Shown here piece after piece: positions 60,527 through 64,000 of a stretch of DNA of 64,000 bases. The stretch spans positions 992,001 to 1,056,000 of the forward strand of contig OY782506.1 of NCBI GenBank assembly GCA_963677755.1. The letters run 5' to 3'. Both the position numbers and the translations under genes were made by a program. The notes under the pieces are model-generated. The model did not search any database, had not been told where the DNA came from, and worked only from the letters and a program-made list of their open reading frames with translations. Source of the stretch: JAIOSF01 sp963677755. GTDB taxonomy: Bacteria > Campylobacterota > Campylobacteria > Campylobacterales > Arcobacteraceae. The first letter of the stretch is position 1. Every line of letters begins with the position of its first letter.

Positions 60527-60924
60527 AAATAGCTATTGTTGTATTTATTTTATTAACACAAATCTATGCAAAAGATTATAAAGAGTTTGGAAATGAATTT
60601 AACTACCAATTAGAGTATACTAAAGCTTTAGAAAAAGCTAAAAATGAAAAGAAAGATATTATGATTTTAATGGTGTCAAACTTTTGTCCATGGTGTCAAA
60701 AACTAGAAAAAGTTGTCCTCTCAAAAGAAAAAATCAATACGCAAGTGCATAAAAATTATATACCACTTATTTTAAATAAAGATGAAAAAAATTACCCAAA
60801 ACAGTTTGAAACACCAATGGTTCCAACTGTTTATTTTGTGGATTATAAAACAGAACAGATTAAAAGTAAAGTTATTGGGTACAATAACAAAGCGAATATA
60901 ATATACACAATAAATAATCCATAA
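60523..60924 (+). CDS. Periplasmic thioredoxin-like protein (CPWC)
   Basis: 133 residues with a signal peptide (about 1-16) and a thioredoxin fold. SNFCPWCQKLEKVVL holds a C-P-W-C active site and METPMVPTVYF-like text supplies the cis-proline strand (TPMVPTVYF). Similar to SoxW-type thiol carriers used in sulfur oxidation and to DsbD-dependent reductants. Overlap with the upstream gene and closeness to sqr/doxX fit a thiol-redox role. Confidence 0.85.
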   Translation: MKIAIVVFILLTQIYAKDYKEFGNEFNYQLEYTKALEKAKNEKKDIMILMVSNFCPWCQKLEKVVLSKEKINTQVHKNYIPLILNKDEKNYPKQFETPMVPTVYFVDYKTEQIKSKVIGYNNKANIIYTINNP

Positions 60925-60975
60925 TCATAAAAAAACATATTTTTTGCTATAATACAAAAAAATATAAGGTAGTTA

Positions 60976-62409
60976 ATGGAATATTTTGAGATATTTACAC
61001 ATATAGTAGTGGTGATGAGTTTGGGTTGGTATATGATTACCAACTTACAGTGGTATAATTATAAACTGCAAAGAGTTATCTTAAAACACCACAAACAACA
61101 GTGGCATATAATCTATTTTGTCACACCATTTGTCCTTTTTTATCTTTTGCCTTTTCTCTATTTCAGTATCTATTTTTATCTGTTATACCTTACTAGTTTT
61201 GTGATTTGGAATAGAAATCTTGATAGACCAGTTGTTTTGACAGGGCGAGTAAAAAGATTTTTGGCAATATTATTATTTACTACTTTTGCAGTTGATTCTT
61301 TAGTGATGGTGAGTTCTCATCAGTTTTATGGATTGTTTTTACCGTTATTTATAACTTATATAGTCACTACAATATTAGAAAAAATATTTTTTATCACTTA
61401 TAAACAAAGAGCAAAAGGGCGTCTCCATACTATAATGGGGTTACAAACTGTTGCTATTACTGCATCTTATGGAAAAACATCTATTAAAAACTATCTTTAT
61501 CAAGTATTAAATAGAAAATTTAATGTATATATGACTCCACGAAGTGTCAATACAATAGGGGGAATTGTAAAAGATGTAAACGATGACTTGCCACTTGATA
61601 CACAAATCTATATAGCTGAAGCGGGGGCAAGACAAACAGGAGATATAGAAGAGATAGTTAATTTTCTAGAACCACAATATGCTATTATTGGTTCAGTTGG
61701 GGAGCAACATATTGAGTATTTTAAAACTTTAGATAATATTATCCATACAAAGATGGAGATACTCAAATCTCCAAAACTTGTACATGGTTTTGTTCACGAT
61801 AGTGTTCCTATTTTACAATACGATACTATCACAAAATACCCAAGTGATTTAAATATCACACGAAGTGATTTAAATGGTATCTGGTTTGATATAAATCTTG
61901 ATGGTACTACAGAACATTTTCATGCACCAGTATTAGGTAGCTTTAATGCTATAAATTTAACTTCTGTAATACTTATGGCAAAAAAACTTGGTATGAGTGT
62001 AGATGATATTAAAGTAGCACTTCACAATTTAAAACCAGTAGAACATAGACTTCATTTAAGCAAAGCAGGTGGGAAACTAATACTTGATGATAGTTTTAAT
62101 GGAAATCTTGAGGGGATGCTTGAAGCTATACAAATAGCCTCAACTCATGAGGGGAGAAAAGTTATTATAACACCTGGTCTTGTTGAATCAGATATGGAAT
62201 CAAATGTAGAGTTAGCACATGCTATAGAGAAAGTTTTTGATTTAGTAATTATCACAGGAAGTTTAAATGCAAAACTTTTTGATAAAGTTATCAAACATAC
62301 AAAACCAATTTTTCTTGAAGATAAATCAAAGATGCAAGAGGTGCTAGCAAGTGAAACTCATATTGGTGACCTTATACTTTTTGCAAATGATGCACCAAAC
62401 TTTATATAA
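60976..62409 (+). CDS. murF: UDP-MurNAc-tripeptide--D-Ala-D-Ala ligase (membrane-anchored MurF)
   Basis: 477 residues. The first 140 contain about four membrane segments, as in MurF proteins of Campylobacter and Helicobacter. The P-loop is ITASYGKTSIKNYL (GKTS at 166-169); NTIGG, EAGARQTGDI, HRLHLSKAGGKLILDDSFNGN and the C-terminal GLVESDMESN follow the MurF pattern. It adds the last dipeptide to the peptidoglycan precursor. A convergent metE lies 38 nt downstream with a shared terminator. Confidence 0.88.
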   Translation: MEYFEIFTHIVVVMSLGWYMITNLQWYNYKLQRVILKHHKQQWHIIYFVTPFVLFYLLPFLYFSIYFYLLYLTSFVIWNRNLDRPVVLTGRVKRFLAILLFTTFAVDSLVMVSSHQFYGLFLPLFITYIVTTILEKIFFITYKQRAKGRLHTIMGLQTVAITASYGKTSIKNYLYQVLNRKFNVYMTPRSVNTIGGIVKDVNDDLPLDTQIYIAEAGARQTGDIEEIVNFLEPQYAIIGSVGEQHIEYFKTLDNIIHTKMEILKSPKLVHGFVHDSVPILQYDTITKYPSDLNITRSDLNGIWFDINLDGTTEHFHAPVLGSFNAINLTSVILMAKKLGMSVDDIKVALHNLKPVEHRLHLSKAGGKLILDDSFNGNLEGMLEAIQIASTHEGRKVIITPGLVESDMESNVELAHAIEKVFDLVIITGSLNAKLFDKVIKHTKPIFLEDKSKMQEVLASETHIGDLILFANDAPNFI

Positions 62410-62410
62410 A

Positions 62411-62443
62411 AAAAGACTATAAATTACTTTATAGTCTTTTTTA
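62411..62443. terminator. Bidirectional rho-independent terminator (murF / metE)
   Basis: AAAAGACTATAAA and TTTATAGTCTTTT around TTAC: a 13-bp perfect stem with A- and T-runs on the outer sides, serving both converging genes. Confidence 0.9.
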
Positions 62444-62447
62444 GATT

Positions 62448-64000
62448 TTATTGTAACTCTTCTCTTACAATCTTGACGGCTTTAACCATATTTTCTAAAC
62501 TTGGTTTTACCTCTTCCCATTTTCTTGTTTTGAGACCACAATCTGGATTTATCCATAATTGCTCTTTAGGTAATACTTCAAGAAGTAGTTTAATTTGAGC
62601 TACTATCTCCTCTACACTTGGGACTCTTGGACTATGAATATCATAAACACCTGGTCCAACTTCTTGTTTATACCCAACTTCTTTAAATACTTTGAGAAGT
62701 TCATTTCCACTTCGTGCTGTTTCTATTGAGATTACATCTGCATCCATAGCTTCAATAGTTTTGATAATATCATTAAACTCACTATAACACATATGTGTAT
62801 GTATTTGTGTCTCTTTGTTTGCACTGCTGACAGATATTTTAAAATCTCTAACAGCCCAATCTTCATAGACTTTTATTTTTTGAGTTCTTAATGGATACCC
62901 CTCTTTAAATGCAGCTTCATCAACTTGAATGATTTTTATACCTGCTTTTTGTAAATCATCAATCTCATCACTTAATGCAACTGCAATTTGTTTTGATACA
63001 TCATCTCTTGCTTTATCATCTCTTACAAAAGACCAATTCAGAATAGTAACAGGACCTGTCAACATACCTTTCATAATTTTTTGTGTTTTACTTTGTGCAT
63101 ATGTTATCCAGTCAACAGTCATAGGTTTTGGACGACTAATATCACCATAGATAAAAGGAGGTTTTACACATCTACTACCATAACTTTGTACCCAGCCATT
63201 TTGAGAAAATCCATATCCATCAAGTTGTTCACCAAAGTATTCAACCATATCATTTCTTTCAGGCTCTCCATGAACTAATATTTCTAGTTCACATTTTTCT
63301 TGAAAATCAACACAATCATCAATATATTGTTTCATCTGATTTTCATAATTTTCTTGAGTGATTTGTTTAGTTTTAAAATCTTTTCTAGCTTTTCTTATAT
63401 TTTGTGTTTGAGGAAATGATCCAATTGTAGTTGTTGCTAAATCTTTATATTTAAGAAGTTCTTTTTGGATTTTTATTCTCTCTTCATAGAGACCATCTCT
63501 TTGAAGTTTTGTATGATTTTGAACTCTTTTTTGTACCTCTTTGTTGTGAATGCGTTGAGATGTTTTTCTACTATGATTTGCTTTTTTATTTTCCTCATAT
63601 TGAGATTTTTCGTTTGAACTTAATCTATCAATACCATCAAAAAATAGTTTTGATAGGAGAGAAATTTCATGAAGTTTTTCATAAGTATAACTAAGCCAAT
63701 TTTTGATTTCTATATCCATCTTTTCTTCATACTCTAATGTAAAAGGTGTATGTAAAAGACTACAAGATGAACTGATAATAATATTTTCTTTATCTACTTG
63801 TTTCACAATTTTTTCTAAAAACTCCACTGTGTGTTCAAGATTATTTTTCCAAATATTTCTTCCATCAACAACACCAGCAATAAGTTTTTTATCACTCGAA
63901 GCGATTATTTTCAGTGATTCTATGTTCTCAGTTCCATATAAAAAGTCTAATCCAATTCCCCAAATAGGTGTATTGATTAATACTTTTGTAGCTTCATTTG
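62448..64000 (-). CDS. metE: Cobalamin-independent methionine synthase, partial (5' end beyond the window)
   Basis: Reading on the minus strand runs open from the stop at 62448 through the right edge, giving about 517 residues of the C-terminal two thirds. GVVDGRNIWKNN marks the middle; the zinc ligands of the catalytic domain are visible in HTHMCYSEF (His, Cys), SIETARSGNE (Glu) and NPDCGLKTR (Cys). TIGSFPQTQNIRKAR and EPERNDMVEYFGEQLDG are further MetE motifs. It transfers methyl from 5-methyl-THF-glutamate to homocysteine. A GTG inside the frame at 63827 is not the start. Confidence 0.95.
   Translation of the reverse strand, partial: NEATKVLINTPIWGIGLDFLYGTENIESLKIIASSDKKLIAGVVDGRNIWKNNLEHTVEFLEKIVKQVDKENIIISSSCSLLHTPFTLEYEEKMDIEIKNWLSYTYEKLHEISLLSKLFFDGIDRLSSNEKSQYEENKKANHSRKTSQRIHNKEVQKRVQNHTKLQRDGLYEERIKIQKELLKYKDLATTTIGSFPQTQNIRKARKDFKTKQITQENYENQMKQYIDDCVDFQEKCELEILVHGEPERNDMVEYFGEQLDGYGFSQNGWVQSYGSRCVKPPFIYGDISRPKPMTVDWITYAQSKTQKIMKGMLTGPVTILNWSFVRDDKARDDVSKQIAVALSDEIDDLQKAGIKIIQVDEAAFKEGYPLRTQKIKVYEDWAVRDFKISVSSANKETQIHTHMCYSEFNDIIKTIEAMDADVISIETARSGNELLKVFKEVGYKQEVGPGVYDIHSPRVPSVEEIVAQIKLLLEVLPKEQLWINPDCGLKTRKWEEVKPSLENMVKAVKIVREELQ

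Noticed and set aside
1..64000. CRISPR arrays, insertion sequences, rRNA and tRNA genes
   Set aside because: I looked for regularly spaced repeats, transposase motifs and tRNA/rRNA hallmarks and saw none; a tRNA scan would be needed to be fully certain.

Overview
The window is AT-rich (roughly 70% A+T by eye), densely coded DNA from a Campylobacterota (epsilonproteobacterial) genome, most likely an Arcobacter-type organism. The basis is gene content: an fdhABCD locus with a TorD-type chaperone, a four-subunit oorDABC 2-oxoglutarate oxidoreductase, two-subunit fumarase, sucCD, mdh, a MurF with an N-terminal membrane part, sulfide:quinone oxidoreductase, IorAB and many one- and two-component regulators. 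The assignment is inference from gene families; no rRNA or tRNA gene lies in the window.

Layout. (1) 1-14.9 kb: two tandem formate dehydrogenase modules. Copy 1 (409-5845) has a cysteine codon at the catalytic position of FdhA. Copy 2 (8444-13881) has an in-frame TGA there, followed by a clean SECIS-type hairpin, so it is read as a selenoprotein. The 3' end of fdhA, fdhB, fdhC and nearly all of fdhD are identical between the copies for about 2.34 kb. A 4Fe-4S protein and a TorD-family chaperone precede copy 2, and a degenerate cysteine-desulfurase-like gene follows it. (2) 14.9-25.5 kb: central carbon metabolism on the minus strand (sucDC, small cytochrome c, fumarase, mdh), a few small genes, then oorDABC on the plus strand. 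(3) 25.5-30.6 kb: a complete chromosomal integron. An IntI-type integrase (29622-30584, plus) is preceded by a putative attI/Pc region, and five cassettes read away from it on the minus strand: mazEF, a possible PD-(D/E)XK protein, two unknown small proteins and a VOC protein. Each cassette ends in an attC site whose core sequence matches the start of its own cassette. A relE-like gene fragment is cut exactly at the distal crossover. (4) 30.6-48.9 kb: ubiD, chemoreceptor, an EAL protein with a dead receiver, a TAXI-type binding protein, csp, valS, L,D-transpeptidase, purU, trmL, a two-component system, a DUF1016 gene bounded by a 19-bp direct repeat, a hydrolase and a C40 peptidase. (5) 48.9-53.8 kb: an arylpyruvate/phenylacetate operon (iorAB, paaK, two thioesterases, ACT protein). 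(6) 54-64 kb: SSS symporter with a small partner protein and a sensor/regulator pair, a sulfide-oxidation cluster (SQR, DUF1641, DoxX), a thioredoxin-like protein, murF and the 3' part of metE.

Together the genes describe a respiratory bacterium that oxidises formate and sulfide in the periplasm, runs a ferredoxin-linked TCA cycle and scavenges organic acids. It appears to hedge against selenium limitation with paired Sec and Cys formate dehydrogenases, and it carries a small, probably species-adapted integron. The two items that most deserve follow-up are the Sec/Cys FDH pair, with SECIS pairing made by synonymous differences, and the integron.
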